Assembly: GCA_934432725.1 (NCBI GenBank)
Contig: CAKRZE010000006.1
Location: forward strand, 56,283 to 120,282
Direction of reading: 5' to 3'
Length of the DNA stretch: 64,000 nucleotides
From: an uncultured Eubacteriales bacterium
GTDB taxonomy: Bacteria; Bacillota; Clostridia; Oscillospirales; CAG-272
In this document: one piece after another, positions 27,187 to 36,324 of the stretch
Numbering within the stretch: position 1 is the stretch's first letter
Layout: every line of letters starts with the position of its first letter
Position numbers and translations under genes: made by a program
Notes under the pieces: generated by a model
The model's database searches: none
What the model was told of the DNA's origin: nothing
The model's input: the letters and a program-made list of their open reading frames with translations, nothing else

Positions 27187-27215
27187 ATTATATTCCGATT
27201 TTTCGGAAATGTCAA
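27187..27215 (-). promoter_or_regulatory. Opposing sigma-A promoter of the ArpU-like gene
   Basis: Minus strand TTGACA (27215-27210), 17-bp spacer, TATAAT (27192-27187). The spacer is an inverted repeat, TTCCGATTTTTCGGAA (27193-27208). Its start point falls only about 15 bp from that of the plus-strand promoter. Confidence 0.8.
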
Positions 27216-27258
27216 CCTCATTTCTACAATTTATCAAAAATATGTAAGGAGTGCACAA

Positions 27259-27786
27259 ATGTTTTCCGACATTTTCAGGCAATTGTTACAAGATAATCAC
27301 ACCACAGCTTTGCAAACCGCAAAGGACCTCCATATCCCGAAAAGCATTGTCTATGAATGGAAAAACGGTCAGCGTACACCGAGCGCGGAAAACATGAAAA
27401 AGCTCGCGGCATATTTTCATGTAAGCTTTGCGCAGCTTCTCGGTATTCCGGAAACGGACTCGCCCGAAGATTCCGACAACTCGGAACAAGAGCTGCTTCT
27501 GATGCTGCGTACCGCGCGCGAAATTTCCCCCGAGGATCACAACGAGCTGGTGGAGAATATGAAACGCAGTCTGAATCTGTATCTGCGCGCCAAGCGAAGT
27601 GCGCTCATAGATCCTCCGGGCACCGCCTCATCTCCCCCCGCATTCCCGTCTCCGGAGCTTCACGATGCAGACTCCGAACAGACCGCAGACGAGCCGGAGT
27701 GCAGTGCGGCTGCCGCCCGTGAAAAAGACGGGGACAAGCAGCGGAAGAACAGCGGAAAGGGACCGGTTACCGATGGCATACAGTGA
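27259..27786 (+). CDS. XRE-family transcriptional regulator
   Basis: 175-residue protein with an N-terminal Cro/CI-type helix-turn-helix (about residues 14-60: TALQTAKDLHIPKSIVYEWK, then SAENMKKLAAYFHVSFAQLL). A linker and a disordered, Pro/Ser/Glu-rich C terminus follow. The start ATG 27259 follows AAGGAG with good spacing. Its last 14 nt overlap the ImmA/IrrE-type protease gene. In ICEBs1 and many prophages such a pair consists of a repressor and the protease that inactivates it, so this protein probably represses one or both of the opposing promoters just upstream. That role is inferred from arrangement. Confidence 0.8.
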   Translation: MFSDIFRQLLQDNHTTALQTAKDLHIPKSIVYEWKNGQRTPSAENMKKLAAYFHVSFAQLLGIPETDSPEDSDNSEQELLLMLRTAREISPEDHNELVENMKRSLNLYLRAKRSALIDPPGTASSPPAFPSPELHDADSEQTADEPECSAAAAREKDGDKQRKNSGKGPVTDGIQ

Positions 27787-28414
27787 CATATACCTTGCCG
27801 CAGGGGAGGGCGTAAAGCTTCTTTTAAAGCAGCGCATCAGAAGCTTTTATGCACTTGCATTGATTGACATGCGCAGAATTTATACAAACGGCATCCTGAT
27901 TGAGACCTTTCAGGAGTTCTCTTCCTTTTCCGGCACTCCGCTCCGGATACAAGCAGAGGGATGCTCTGTTGTCAGAAAAGGAAGCGCGGTGATTCTTTAT
28001 GATGCCTCCGTCCGCTCCAAGAGACGCCGCAACTGGACAATTGCGCATGAATGCGGACATATTCTTCTGAAGCATACAAAAAGCGGTGCAGGAGAGGAGA
28101 CGGAAGCGGATGCATTTGCCGCCTCCTTCCTCCTGCCCGAAGCCGCGATACGTGCCATGGATCACGCTTTGGGACGGCCTTTGACCCCCCGTGAGCTTTA
28201 CGGCAGCTTTCCGGCGTCCCTTTCCGCATGCAGAACCCGCCGCGCCGAGCTGAATGCCCGACCGTATTTTCCGACCGCATATGACGCACAGCTGCTGAAG
28301 CTGCTGTTTCCGTGCGGACCGGAAGCCCTTCTTCCGGTTTTTGAGTCGGACAGGAACCGGATTCCGGCGAGACAGCCCGCATGGAGTCTGCATCTGTCAC
28401 AGCATTTGATTTGA
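27773..28414 (+). CDS. ImmA/IrrE-family metallopeptidase
   Basis: 213-residue protein with the zinc protease motif in WTIAHECGHILLKH and the downstream glutamate in ETEADAFAASFLLP, the hallmark of the COG2856 family. These enzymes cleave XRE-type repressors, often in response to DNA damage. It overlaps the regulator gene by 14 nt, so the two are coupled and likely form an inactivation pair. The ATG at 27773 is the only start consistent with family length, though its ribosome site (AAAGGGACCGG) is imperfect. A terminator with a T-run follows at 28453-28487. Confidence 0.85.
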   Translation: MAYSDIYLAAGEGVKLLLKQRIRSFYALALIDMRRIYTNGILIETFQEFSSFSGTPLRIQAEGCSVVRKGSAVILYDASVRSKRRRNWTIAHECGHILLKHTKSGAGEETEADAFAASFLLPEAAIRAMDHALGRPLTPRELYGSFPASLSACRTRRAELNARPYFPTAYDAQLLKLLFPCGPEALLPVFESDRNRIPARQPAWSLHLSQHLI

Positions 28415-28452
28415 AACGGAGCCGCCGCGCATAGCGCCTCGAAGATTCCGGA

Positions 28453-28487
28453 CAGTCCCGGCATTCCGATCTATGCCGGACTGTTTT
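28453..28487 (+). terminator. Intrinsic terminator of the XRE-ImmA operon
   Basis: CAGTCCCGGCAT / ATGCCGGACTG (7 bp plus 4 bp around a one-base bulge) followed by TTTTTCC. A second hairpin, CAGGCTGCCGC / GCGGCAGCCTG (28536-28563) with CCCTTTT, backs it up. Confidence 0.7.
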
Positions 28488-28570
28488 TCCGTTTCCGGAG
28501 CCGGAGAAGCGGAGCCCTCTTTCGAATATATTGTTCAGGCTGCCGCCTTCATGCGGCAGCCTGCCCTTTT

Positions 28571-28885
28571 ACAGGACCATACGGCTTATTGACAGAGAGG
28601 ACCGCGGAACAAAGCCGCTTCTGAATTCCGCAGATAAACGGACAGAAAAGCGCCGGGCGTCAGCTTCTTTCTCATCTGCCGAAACAACCGCCGAATTTTC
28701 CGAACGGGACACGGAAATATGGCGGCACGGAGACGCCGGACGGAGAAAAGGCGGCGGCAGACCGGAGGTAATGCCGGCACGCTTTTCAAAGATTCCCGCG
28801 CTTCATCGGCGCCTTTTCACCGAAGGAGCTGCTGTTTCCCCTGGGGCAGCTGCCGTAAGAGCCGCGCAGATACGCCGCTTTTCCG
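28571..28885. other. Gap before superoxide dismutase
   Basis: About 315 nt at the 3' end of the SOD gene; no gene or motif recognised. Confidence 0.5.
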
Positions 28886-29536
28886 CTATCCCCGGATGCA
28901 ATCCGTGTACAGGCGCTCTGCATAATCCCAGCGAATCACCCGGAACCAGTCCGCAAGATAATCCGCGCGAAGATTATAATGCTTCAGATAATATGCATGC
29001 TCCCAGACATCAACCGCAAGAATCGGGCACAGCCCCGCACTCAGCGGAGCATCCTGATTCGGCGTTGTCACGATACGAAGCCGCGAGCCGTCCCGTACAA
29101 GCCACGCATAGCCGGAGCCGAACACGCCGAGCGCAGCCTGCGTGAACAGCCGGCTGAATCCGGAAAAGCCCCCGAAGCAGTGCGCGATCGCATCAGCAAG
29201 CTTTCCCCCCGGCTCCCCGGCAGCCGGATTCGTCAGCAAATCAAAATACAGGCGATGATTGTACACGCCTCCGGCATTGTTCCGGATCTCCTGCCGGATT
29301 CCGAACGGCAGCCTCCCGGAAACCCGGACCAGCTGCTCCAAAGATAACCGCTGCAGCTGCTTATGATCCTTCAGCGCCTCGTTCAGACGGTCAATATAGG
29401 TTTGCAGGTGTCTGTCGTGATGCAGCTGCATGGTTTTGGCGTCAATATACGGCTCCATGGCATCGAATTCATAGGGAAGCGGCAGATTGACAAACGGATA
29501 ATAGTTATTTTCCAAAGCAAATAATCCTCTCTCCAT
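28886..29536 (-). CDS. Fe/Mn superoxide dismutase family protein
   Basis: Dismutates superoxide to oxygen and peroxide in the cytosol. The metal ligands are visible: the N-terminal HHDRH cluster (residues 39-43), His in NNAGGVYNHRLYFD and the C-terminal D-x-x-E-H pair in VDVWEHAYYLKHYN. At 216 residues it is near the usual length. The GGSGWAW-type segment reads GSGYAWLV. Two starts are possible: ATG 29536, or TTG 29515. The TTG has GAGAGAGGA at ideal spacing and gives a more family-like N terminus (MENNYYPFVNLPLPYEFD); I lean to TTG. Presence in an anaerobe fits oxygen-stress defence. Confidence 0.88.
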   Translation of the reverse strand: MERGLFALENNYYPFVNLPLPYEFDAMEPYIDAKTMQLHHDRHLQTYIDRLNEALKDHKQLQRLSLEQLVRVSGRLPFGIRQEIRNNAGGVYNHRLYFDLLTNPAAGEPGGKLADAIAHCFGGFSGFSRLFTQAALGVFGSGYAWLVRDGSRLRIVTTPNQDAPLSAGLCPILAVDVWEHAYYLKHYNLRADYLADWFRVIRWDYAERLYTDCIRG

Positions 29537-29792
29537 ATGTATTGCGGGCGCTCATCCCACTATTTTCAGTATATGCTCCAAGCCGATACCGGCACATCCC
29601 AAGCCGCCGTAAAATCCGGATTTCCGGCAAAATTGCCATCCGAAAATCCGAAATATGAAGTTTCACGCCGCGCCCAAAGCCTTCCGGCAATCGCTTTGAT
29701 GCCGCAAAAGAGCCGGAATTTTTTTCAAAACCGCAGCGCATAGCCAAATCCTCTTCTGCACACAATAACCGCAGAAAAGGGGAACAAGGCAT

Positions 29793-31226
29793 ATGAATCT
29801 TCAGAAAATCAGCGCCGCGTTTGTTCATTGCTCGGATTTTTCCGTACGCACGCTTACGTTCGGCAAAGACACCGTCAGCATTCTTTATATTGACGGAATA
29901 TGTGATAAAAAATTCATTCATGACTATATCCTGAACCCGCTCACAGGCTCGGACCGCGAGGCAGACCCTGATTTCGGCAGCCTTCTGACCGGAGGAAAGC
30001 TGACTCCCGTTCCCGATGAAGCCGAGGTGATCCGTGCTCTTTTAAACGGAAACGCCATAGTCTCCGACAAAACAGTCACCATCGCCGTTCCGGTTCAGAA
30101 TGAAATTTCACGCGGCATCAACGAACCGGAAACGGAGACCGTCATCCGCGGTCCGCGCGAAGGCTTCACGGAAAATGCCTCCGTCAACGCTGCGCTTCTG
30201 CGCCGCCGCATCCGGTCCTCATCCCTGAAGCTGGAAAGCATCACCGTCGGCGATGAAACCAACACACAGCTGCTCCTTATGTACATGGAGAATCTTGCAG
30301 CCCCGCAGGTTCTGGAATGCGTCCGCAAACGCCTTGCCGATATCAAAACCGGAGGCGTGTTCGGCTCCGGAACGGTGGAAATCTATTTGCAGGACGGAAA
30401 AGCGCCGCTGTTCCCTTCGGTCGGAAATTCAGAGCGTCCGGACAAGGTCGCCGCAAAGCTGCTGGAAGGGAGAGTTGCCGTCATCGTTGACGGCTCTCCC
30501 GTCGTTCTGACGGTTCCCTGCCTGTTTGCAGAGGCGCTGCAATCCAGCGAGGACTATGCCAAAAGCCCGTATTATGCAACCTTTCTGCGTCTGCTCCGTT
30601 TCTTTTCTCTCCTGGCTGCCCTGTTTCTGCCCGCCGTTTTTATTGCGCTGATGTACTTCCACCAGACCGCCATCCCGCTTTCTCTCCTGCAAAAGATCTC
30701 GGAATCCCGTGCCGCCATTCCGCTCCCCGTATTCTGGGAAACACTTTTCACGCTTCTGTCCTTTGAGATTATCCGGGAGGTCGGCATCCGTATGCCACGT
30801 TCCGTCGGAGGAGCCGTCAGCCTCGCGGCAGCGCTGATTCTGGGGGATTCCGCCATTGCGGCAGGAATCGCCAGCGCCCCGGTCATCATCGTAACCGCAT
30901 TTTCGGCAATTTGCAGCTTTGCGGCGCCGCCGCTTTCCAACGCGCAGACAATCGTCCGTTTTCTTCTGCTGGCTGCGGCGCGGCTGGCAGGACTGTTCGG
31001 CATCGGCATCCTCACTCTCCTCATGCTGATTTATCTCTGTGCGAAGGACTCCTGCTCCGTTCCGTATTTTTCGCCGTTTGCTCCGGTATCCGGAACCGGT
31101 CTGCTTGACTTTCTGATCATGGTTCCGGTCTGGGCAATGAAAAAGGTTCCTGCCGCCATCACCCGTAAAAATATCACGCGCGCCCGCGGAAAAGGGCAAG
31201 CCGGAGAAGACGGTAAAAGGGCGTAG
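29793..31226 (+). CDS. gerA: Spore germination receptor A subunit (GerA/SpoVAF family)
   Basis: 477-residue inner spore-membrane protein of the GerA family, part of the nutrient receptor that triggers germination. An N-terminal soluble domain (about 1-235) carries the family pattern (LYIDGICDKKFIHDYILNPL; GNAIVSDKTVTIAVPVQNEI; GPREGFTENASVNAALLRRR). Four or five membrane helices follow (about 270-445), including EIIREVGIRMPRSVGGAVSL. The start follows AAAAGGGGAACAAGG. It heads a gerA-gerC-gerB array, but gaps of 868 and 409 nt separate the genes, which is loose for an operon. Confidence 0.9.
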   Translation: MNLQKISAAFVHCSDFSVRTLTFGKDTVSILYIDGICDKKFIHDYILNPLTGSDREADPDFGSLLTGGKLTPVPDEAEVIRALLNGNAIVSDKTVTIAVPVQNEISRGINEPETETVIRGPREGFTENASVNAALLRRRIRSSSLKLESITVGDETNTQLLLMYMENLAAPQVLECVRKRLADIKTGGVFGSGTVEIYLQDGKAPLFPSVGNSERPDKVAAKLLEGRVAVIVDGSPVVLTVPCLFAEALQSSEDYAKSPYYATFLRLLRFFSLLAALFLPAVFIALMYFHQTAIPLSLLQKISESRAAIPLPVFWETLFTLLSFEIIREVGIRMPRSVGGAVSLAAALILGDSAIAAGIASAPVIIVTAFSAICSFAAPPLSNAQTIVRFLLLAAARLAGLFGIGILTLLMLIYLCAKDSCSVPYFSPFAPVSGTGLLDFLIMVPVWAMKKVPAAITRKNITRARGKGQAGEDGKRA

Positions 31227-32050
31227 TGCTCCTTTTTATGCCTCGGCGCATGACCCTGCGGCAAGCATGCCTGTTTGAATCCGGGAAATCCCTCTGAAAA
31301 GTGTCCCCGCGAATAAAAAGCAGCCTCCCCGCCGGACCGCCTTGCCGCGTCCGCCGCGGCAAAAGGCAGGACAGGGTCTCCGTCCCGGAAGCGCGGCTTT
31401 ATCCGCACTCCTTGCAGCCTCTCCGGGGATCCGGCAAGAACAGCGCTCCGATGCAGGAGGCAGCCGTTCAAAATGTCCTTTCTGCCCGGCTCCGCCTGCA
31501 TCGACAGCAGCGTATACTCCGGTCCAAAGGGCGGTCGTATCAAACACTTTTGCCGCCCGTTTCACCGGACATCGGTCGGCATTGAGTGCTCCGCCTTAAA
31601 AGACCGCGCCGTTGCCGCACAGCTCCGCCGTGCAACGCTGCGTCCCCTTCAAATACCTCCCTGCCGTCCCGTTGGGCGTCACTGAATGCTTCGTTTCCGG
31701 AAAAAGCCGGCTGAAATGCCCGCATGCTCCGCTCCCCGGGAAACAATAGCTGCTCTTGTTTCTGCTCAAAATGCCCTCGCCTCTGTCCATCGGATACTGC
31801 TGCATGCTCCGGCAGTTCGATGTACCGCGCCGCATATCGGCAAAATATGCGCTTCTGCAAAGGCAGCGGCATCTATACCCTCCGCCGGGCAGCAGACAAA
31901 AACAGACACCGCGTTCCAAAAGGCATATTTCATCCCCGGCTCCGAGCGCAGCGGTCCGATACCGCCGCCTCATTCCGGAAGGGAATTTCTGAAAGCCTTT
32001 GCCGCCCCCTTTATTTTCTGCATTCCGCCGCACACCGTCTAAACCGTTCA
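31227..32050. other. Long gap inside the germination cluster
   Basis: About 820 nt without a supported gene. Open frames are short, on both strands, and lack family-like sequence. A decayed gene cannot be excluded. Confidence 0.5.
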
Positions 32051-32094
32051 GAAAGGAAGAAAAGGCTGCCCGTCAAGCGGCAGCCGCCCCACAC
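32051..32094 (+). promoter_or_regulatory. SD-hairpin leader of gerC
   Basis: GAAAGGA (32051-32057) ends 37 nt before the ATG. GGCTGCC / GGCAGCC (32064-32085, loop 8 nt) form the hairpin. The bases after it (GCCCCACAC) hold no second Shine-Dalgarno, so the distant one must serve. Confidence 0.6.
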
Positions 32095-32682
32095 ATGAAA
32101 TGCATCCTGAAAGCAGGCATTCTTCTCTGTATCCCGATTCTTCTCCTCTCTGCGCTGATCGGCTGCACCGAGGTCTACGATCCGTCCTCGGTTCTCTATC
32201 CGACGGAAGCGGGTCTGGAAAAGACAGCGGACGGGTATCTTGTTACCGTCCGGATCGGAGAGGAGCTGTACCACGCCGCAGGGCCCTCCTTCCGGGAGGC
32301 GGCAGACCTTTTGGATCTGGAAAGCGGAGGAAAAATCTTCTGGAAAACCGTCCGGATCTGGCTCTTGTCGGATCAGCTGTCCCGGGACGAGCTTCTGCCG
32401 TTTTTTGAAGACCTGATGTATCGGGAACCGCTTATGCAGTGCTGCCTCATCACAGCCCTTGCCCCCGTTTCCGAGCTGCTTTCCGCCGAAAAGCGGGAGG
32501 GGCAGCTTGCCGACATGGTCAAAAACGGGACCGCCGCACAAAAACTTCAGCTTCTGACGGTTTTTTCTCTGCTGGCACAGGGAGAAACGCCGCCGGCTCC
32601 CGATGCCGTCACGGTGCGGGACGGTACGCTGTTTCTGCTTCCGGCATCGGAAGAACCGCTGGACATTCCCGCAAACGGATAA
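32095..32682 (+). CDS. gerC: GerC-like lipoprotein, N-terminal domain only
   Basis: 195-residue lipoprotein with signal peptide and lipobox LIGC (Cys23), then a domain resembling the N-terminal half of Ger(x)C subunits (VTVRIGEELYHAAGPSFREA; IFWKTVRIWLLSDQLSRDEL). The usual protein is about 350-400 residues with a second Spore_GerAC domain, which is absent here; I find no frame downstream that continues it. It is either a truncated subunit or a naturally short form. Placement between gerA and gerB supports the identity. The ATG at 32095 is chosen because it gives a proper signal peptide. Confidence 0.7.
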   Translation: MKCILKAGILLCIPILLLSALIGCTEVYDPSSVLYPTEAGLEKTADGYLVTVRIGEELYHAAGPSFREAADLLDLESGGKIFWKTVRIWLLSDQLSRDELLPFFEDLMYREPLMQCCLITALAPVSELLSAEKREGQLADMVKNGTAAQKLQLLTVFSLLAQGETPPAPDAVTVRDGTLFLLPASEEPLDIPANG

Positions 32683-33040
32683 GCCGCGCAAACGGTCTCT
32701 GCCCGGCGTTGAGGCAAAGCACTGCCTGCTCCTCTCCGAAGCACCGCCGCGCGGCAAAAACGGAGGCTGACAGCAGTTTCTCTGACTGCTGTGCTTGCGA
32801 CTTCGCCCTAGCGCTTCCGACACGTCATTGCAAAGTCTTTGACGCGCAGCGGGGAACGCCGATACGGTGTTTCCCGGCTGGGGCATACCATCGCCTTCAC
32901 GGTACGGAAATAAGCCGAATACCGACACGGGTGTCGCCCCTCAGCGCGGCAGCTCCATACACAAATCGGCACTTCCGACCGCATCCGTATCCAAAATCCT
33001 CCTCTGCCTGACCGCGGACTTTCCCTGTACGCTGCACATA
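32683..33040. other. Gap between gerC and gerB
   Basis: No frame resembles the missing C-terminal GerC domain. A hairpin (GACAGCAG / CTGCTGT, near 32770-32793) is the only structure noted. Confidence 0.5.
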
Positions 33041-33091
33041 CACTATCATGAAAGGAAGCCCCGCCGGCACAAAGCCCCGGAGCACTGCATT

Positions 33092-34282
33092 ATGACAAAG
33101 AACCGACTGACGGCATTACAGCTGTATTTTCTGAGCTTTTCCTATCTCTACGGCGATATGCTTCTCGGAATCCGTGCGTACTGTGCGGGAAATACTGCGT
33201 GGCTGGCGGCACTGCTCGGCTCCGTGCTCGGCGTCCTCTACCTTGCGCTGCTGAGAGGCATTCTGACCGGCTATGCGGACTTTCCGGAATTTCTGAGAAA
33301 AACCGTCGGCATTCTCCCGCAGAAAATGATCTGCCTGCTGTTTCTCCTCACCTTTCTGTTTGTACTGTCCAAAAGTCTGGCGGGCTTCGGCGGCTTTTGG
33401 CACACGGTCAGCATTCCGACCGTTCCGCCGTTCTGGTTTGCCGCCGCTCTGCTTGTCACGGCATATTTTGCATGCAGCAGGGGACTTTGCGTCATCGGAA
33501 GATTTTCAGAGGTTCTGGCATTCATCATGGTCCCCCTTGTTCTGATCCTGCTTCTCACCTTCGCCTCGGCAGAGCTGCGTTTTCCGCTTTTTCCCGGTCC
33601 CGGGACCGAAAGCACGGTCCAAGATCTTGCACAGGGCATTTTTCTGACGCTTCTCTCCCCGTTTGCGGATGCAGCCGCACTCCTGTTTCTCATCGGACCG
33701 ACGGTCAGCAAGCATGACCCGGACGCCTCCAAAGCGGCATCCGCCGCAGCCTCCGGCACAGATGAAAGCTTTCCTCTCATCGCTGCAATCCGACCGAAAA
33801 AGGATCCTGCTCTCGCCGCGCTTCTCTGGGGCGGCGGCACCGCAGGCTTTTTCCTGACCTGCACGGTGCTCCGGGACCAGACCGCAATCGGAACGGCTCT
33901 GCTCTCCCGGCTGCCTTATCCGGCGGACTTCACCGCGCAGCTGGTCAGCGGAATCAATGTTGAGCCCTTTACCGATCTCCTGCTCTCCTTCGCCTATGCG
34001 CTGAAGGCTGCTGTTCTGCTGTATGCATCCGCGCGGGCGCTTCAGGCATGCACCGGCTGCAGCACCCGGACCGCAAACGCGATGCCCGCCCTGTGCTGTC
34101 TGCCCCCGCTCTTACTGTTCACCCGCAGTGCGCAAGCGATTCTGCAGGTGCAAAAAAGTACGGTTTCTGTTCTTTTCTCCGTTTTGCTTGAAATTATTTT
34201 GCCGATATTCCTCCTTTTCCTCAAAAAAGCCAAAAAACCATTTGACAAAAAAAAGAAAAGAAAGTACAATAGTAAGGAATGA
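33092..34282 (+). CDS. gerB: Spore germination receptor B subunit (GerAB/permease family)
   Basis: 396-residue integral membrane protein of the GerAB family, related to amino-acid permeases and thought to bind the germinant. About ten hydrophobic helices alternate with short loops from residue 5 to 380. The opening (MTKNRLTALQLYFLSFSYLY) and VPPFWFAAALLVTAYFACSR fit the family. A charged cytoplasmic insert lies near 225-255 and the C terminus is lysine-rich. The start at 33092 gives a normal N terminus. GAAAGGAAGCC (from 33049) and CCGGAGC lie upstream in a loose version of the SD-hairpin leader. The tkt promoter lies inside its 3' end. Confidence 0.82.
   Translation: MTKNRLTALQLYFLSFSYLYGDMLLGIRAYCAGNTAWLAALLGSVLGVLYLALLRGILTGYADFPEFLRKTVGILPQKMICLLFLLTFLFVLSKSLAGFGGFWHTVSIPTVPPFWFAAALLVTAYFACSRGLCVIGRFSEVLAFIMVPLVLILLLTFASAELRFPLFPGPGTESTVQDLAQGIFLTLLSPFADAAALLFLIGPTVSKHDPDASKAASAAASGTDESFPLIAAIRPKKDPALAALLWGGGTAGFFLTCTVLRDQTAIGTALLSRLPYPADFTAQLVSGINVEPFTDLLLSFAYALKAAVLLYASARALQACTGCSTRTANAMPALCCLPPLLLFTRSAQAILQVQKSTVSVLFSVLLEIILPIFLLFLKKAKKPFDKKKKRKYNSKE
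34242..34270 (+). promoter_or_regulatory. Sigma-A promoter of the transketolase operon
   Basis: TTGACA (34242-34247), 17-bp A-rich spacer, TACAAT (34265-34270), overlapping the last codons of gerB. Confidence 0.75.
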
Positions 34283-34327
34283 TGTGCAAATGGCATTCAT
34301 AAATCAAGCAATCACGGAGGAAAACAA

Positions 34328-35164
34328 ATGGAACAGGCTAAAATCAAAGAGTTGAGCCGGATTTCAGCGGAAATCAAGCTTGGCGCGCTGGAAGCTGTTT
34401 ACAGTGCAGGCTCAGGACATCCGGGCGGATCGCTTTCGATCTCCGATGTTCTGGCATACTTATATTTTGAAGAGCTCCGGATCGATCCGAAAAACCCGAA
34501 ATGGGAGGAGCGCGACCGCTTTGTCCTCTCCAAGGGACACACTGCGCCCGCACTTTATGCGGCGCTCGCACTGAAGGGCTATTTCCCGCGCGAGGACCTG
34601 AAGACGCTCCGGCAGGCAGACAGCTATCTGCAGGGTCACCCGGATATGAAGCACACCCCCGGCGTTGACATGTCCACCGGTTCCCTCGGACTCGGCATTT
34701 CCGCAGCCTGCGGCATGGCAATCGCCGGAAAGGTGATGCAGAAGGATTACCGCGTCTACACCGTTTTGGGCGACGGAGAAGTGGAGGAAGGACAGGTTTG
34801 GGAGGCTGCCATGTTTGCCCGCCACTATAAGCTGGACAACCTCTGCGCCTTTATCGACTGGAACGGACTCCAGATCGACGGACCGGTCACCGAGGTGGTC
34901 GATCCCACCCCGATCGATGAAAAATTCCGCGCCTTCGGCTGGAATGTCCTTTTGATCAACGGGCATGATTTCTCCGAAATCGAAAAAGCCGTCAAGGCCG
35001 CCAAGGAAACCAAGGGCGCTCCGACGGCAGTCATCATGAAGACCGTCAAGGGCAAGGGCGTTTCCTTTATGGAAAACAATGTAAAGTGGCACGGCTCCGC
35101 TCCGAAGCAGGAACAGTATGAGCAGGCAGTTGCCGAAATCAACGCGTATATCGCGTCACTGTGA
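34328..35164 (+). CDS. Transketolase, N-terminal subunit
   Basis: 278-residue thiamine-diphosphate-binding half of a split transketolase, which shuttles two-carbon units in the pentose phosphate pathway. The ThDP motif GDGEVEEGQVWEAAMFARHY...FIDWNGLQIDG (about residues 140-182) and the N-terminal SGHPGGSLS are intact. The start follows GGAGG with good spacing. The C-terminal half is encoded next door, 17 nt downstream, and the two form the active enzyme. Splitting is common in Clostridia and archaea. Confidence 0.93.
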   Translation: MEQAKIKELSRISAEIKLGALEAVYSAGSGHPGGSLSISDVLAYLYFEELRIDPKNPKWEERDRFVLSKGHTAPALYAALALKGYFPREDLKTLRQADSYLQGHPDMKHTPGVDMSTGSLGLGISAACGMAIAGKVMQKDYRVYTVLGDGEVEEGQVWEAAMFARHYKLDNLCAFIDWNGLQIDGPVTEVVDPTPIDEKFRAFGWNVLLINGHDFSEIEKAVKAAKETKGAPTAVIMKTVKGKGVSFMENNVKWHGSAPKQEQYEQAVAEINAYIASL

Positions 35165-35181
35165 GGAAAGGGGAACGAACC

Positions 35182-36126
35182 ATGGCTGATAAAATCGCAA
35201 CAAGAGAAGCATACGGCGACGCGCTTGTCGAGTTCGGTGCAAAATACGAAAACATCGTGGTGCTTGACGCAGACCTTGCGGAGGCAACAAAAACCTGTAA
35301 ATTCAAGAAGGCATTCCCGGACCGCTTCTTTGACTGCGGCATTGCGGAGGGAAACATGGTATCCGTTGCGGCAGGCATTGCAACGACCGGTCTGATCCCC
35401 TTTTGCTCTTCCTTTGCCATGTTCACTGCCGGGCGCGCTTTTGAGCCGATCCGCAACGCCATCGGCTATCCGCATCTGAACGTTAAAATCGGCGCAACAC
35501 ACGCCGGCATTACCGTCGGAGAGGACGGCGCAACGCACCAGTGTCTGGAGGACATCGGCACCATGCGCACCATTCCGGGCATGACCATCATCAATCCTGC
35601 CGATGCGGTGGAGGCAAGAGCCGCCGTAGAGGCTGCCATCAAATATCAGGGTCCTGTCTACATGCGCTTCGGACGTCTTGCCATTCCGGTTCTGTTTGAC
35701 AAAAACGACTATCGGATGGAAATCGGCAAGGGCATCACGCTCGCCCGGGGCAAGGATGTCACCCTCATTGCCACCGGAATCATGGTTTCGATGGCTTTGG
35801 AGGCAAAGGAGCTTCTGAAGGCGGACGGAATCGATGCCGGCGTTATCAACATCCACACCATCAAGCCGCTTGATTGCGAGCTGGTCACAAAGGCAGCTCT
35901 TGAAACCGGCGCGATCGTCACCTGCGAGGAGCACAATATCATCGGCGGACTCGGCTCTGCCGTGTGCGAAACGCTTTCCGAAACACATCCCGTTCCGGTG
36001 CTCCGGGTCGGAACCGAGGACACGTTCGGCAGATCCGGCAAGGTTCCCCCGCTGCTTGAGCTTTACGGTCTGACGCCCGCACACATTGCGGCTAAGGCAA
36101 AGGCTGCCGTAGCACTGAAGCACTGA
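35182..36126 (+). CDS. Transketolase, C-terminal subunit
   Basis: 314-residue pyrimidine-binding and C-terminal half. The pyrimidine-domain glutamate lies in FDCGIAEGNMVSVAAGIATT. The conserved THAGITVGEDGATHQ segment and the C-terminal domain (VTLIATGIMVSMALEAKELL; CEEHNIIGGLGSAV) follow. ATG 35182 follows GGAAAGGGG. It is cotranscribed with the N-terminal subunit and ends near a strong bidirectional terminator. Confidence 0.93.
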   Translation: MADKIATREAYGDALVEFGAKYENIVVLDADLAEATKTCKFKKAFPDRFFDCGIAEGNMVSVAAGIATTGLIPFCSSFAMFTAGRAFEPIRNAIGYPHLNVKIGATHAGITVGEDGATHQCLEDIGTMRTIPGMTIINPADAVEARAAVEAAIKYQGPVYMRFGRLAIPVLFDKNDYRMEIGKGITLARGKDVTLIATGIMVSMALEAKELLKADGIDAGVINIHTIKPLDCELVTKAALETGAIVTCEEHNIIGGLGSAVCETLSETHPVPVLRVGTEDTFGRSGKVPPLLELYGLTPAHIAAKAKAAVALKH

Positions 36127-36267
36127 TACTTACGCAAATTGACCGTTTGGAGGTCCCCGTCAGAGGCAGATTTTCTGCTTCCGGCGGGGATCATGCTTTA
36201 TTCGAAGGAAAATTCCGGCACCGCCGCTTTCCGTATTTTCAAAAAGCGGAAGATGCTCGGCAGCACA

Positions 36268-36309
36268 AAAAAATCAGCCTCATCCCGAAAATGAGACTGA
36301 TTTTGTTTC
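36268..36309. terminator. Bidirectional terminator between transketolase and CotH genes
   Basis: AAAATCAGCCTCAT / ATGAGACTGATTTT, followed by GTTTC on the plus strand and TTTTGTGC on the minus strand. Confidence 0.75.
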
Positions 36310-36324
36310 GCGGAGCGATGCGGC

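Noticed and set aside
28978..29347. Plus-strand ORF inside the SOD gene
   Set aside because: Antisense shadow; the minus frame has all SOD metal ligands.
31227..32094. Hidden gene within the germination cluster
   Set aside because: Several short frames on both strands overlap without start signals; none resembles a germination protein.
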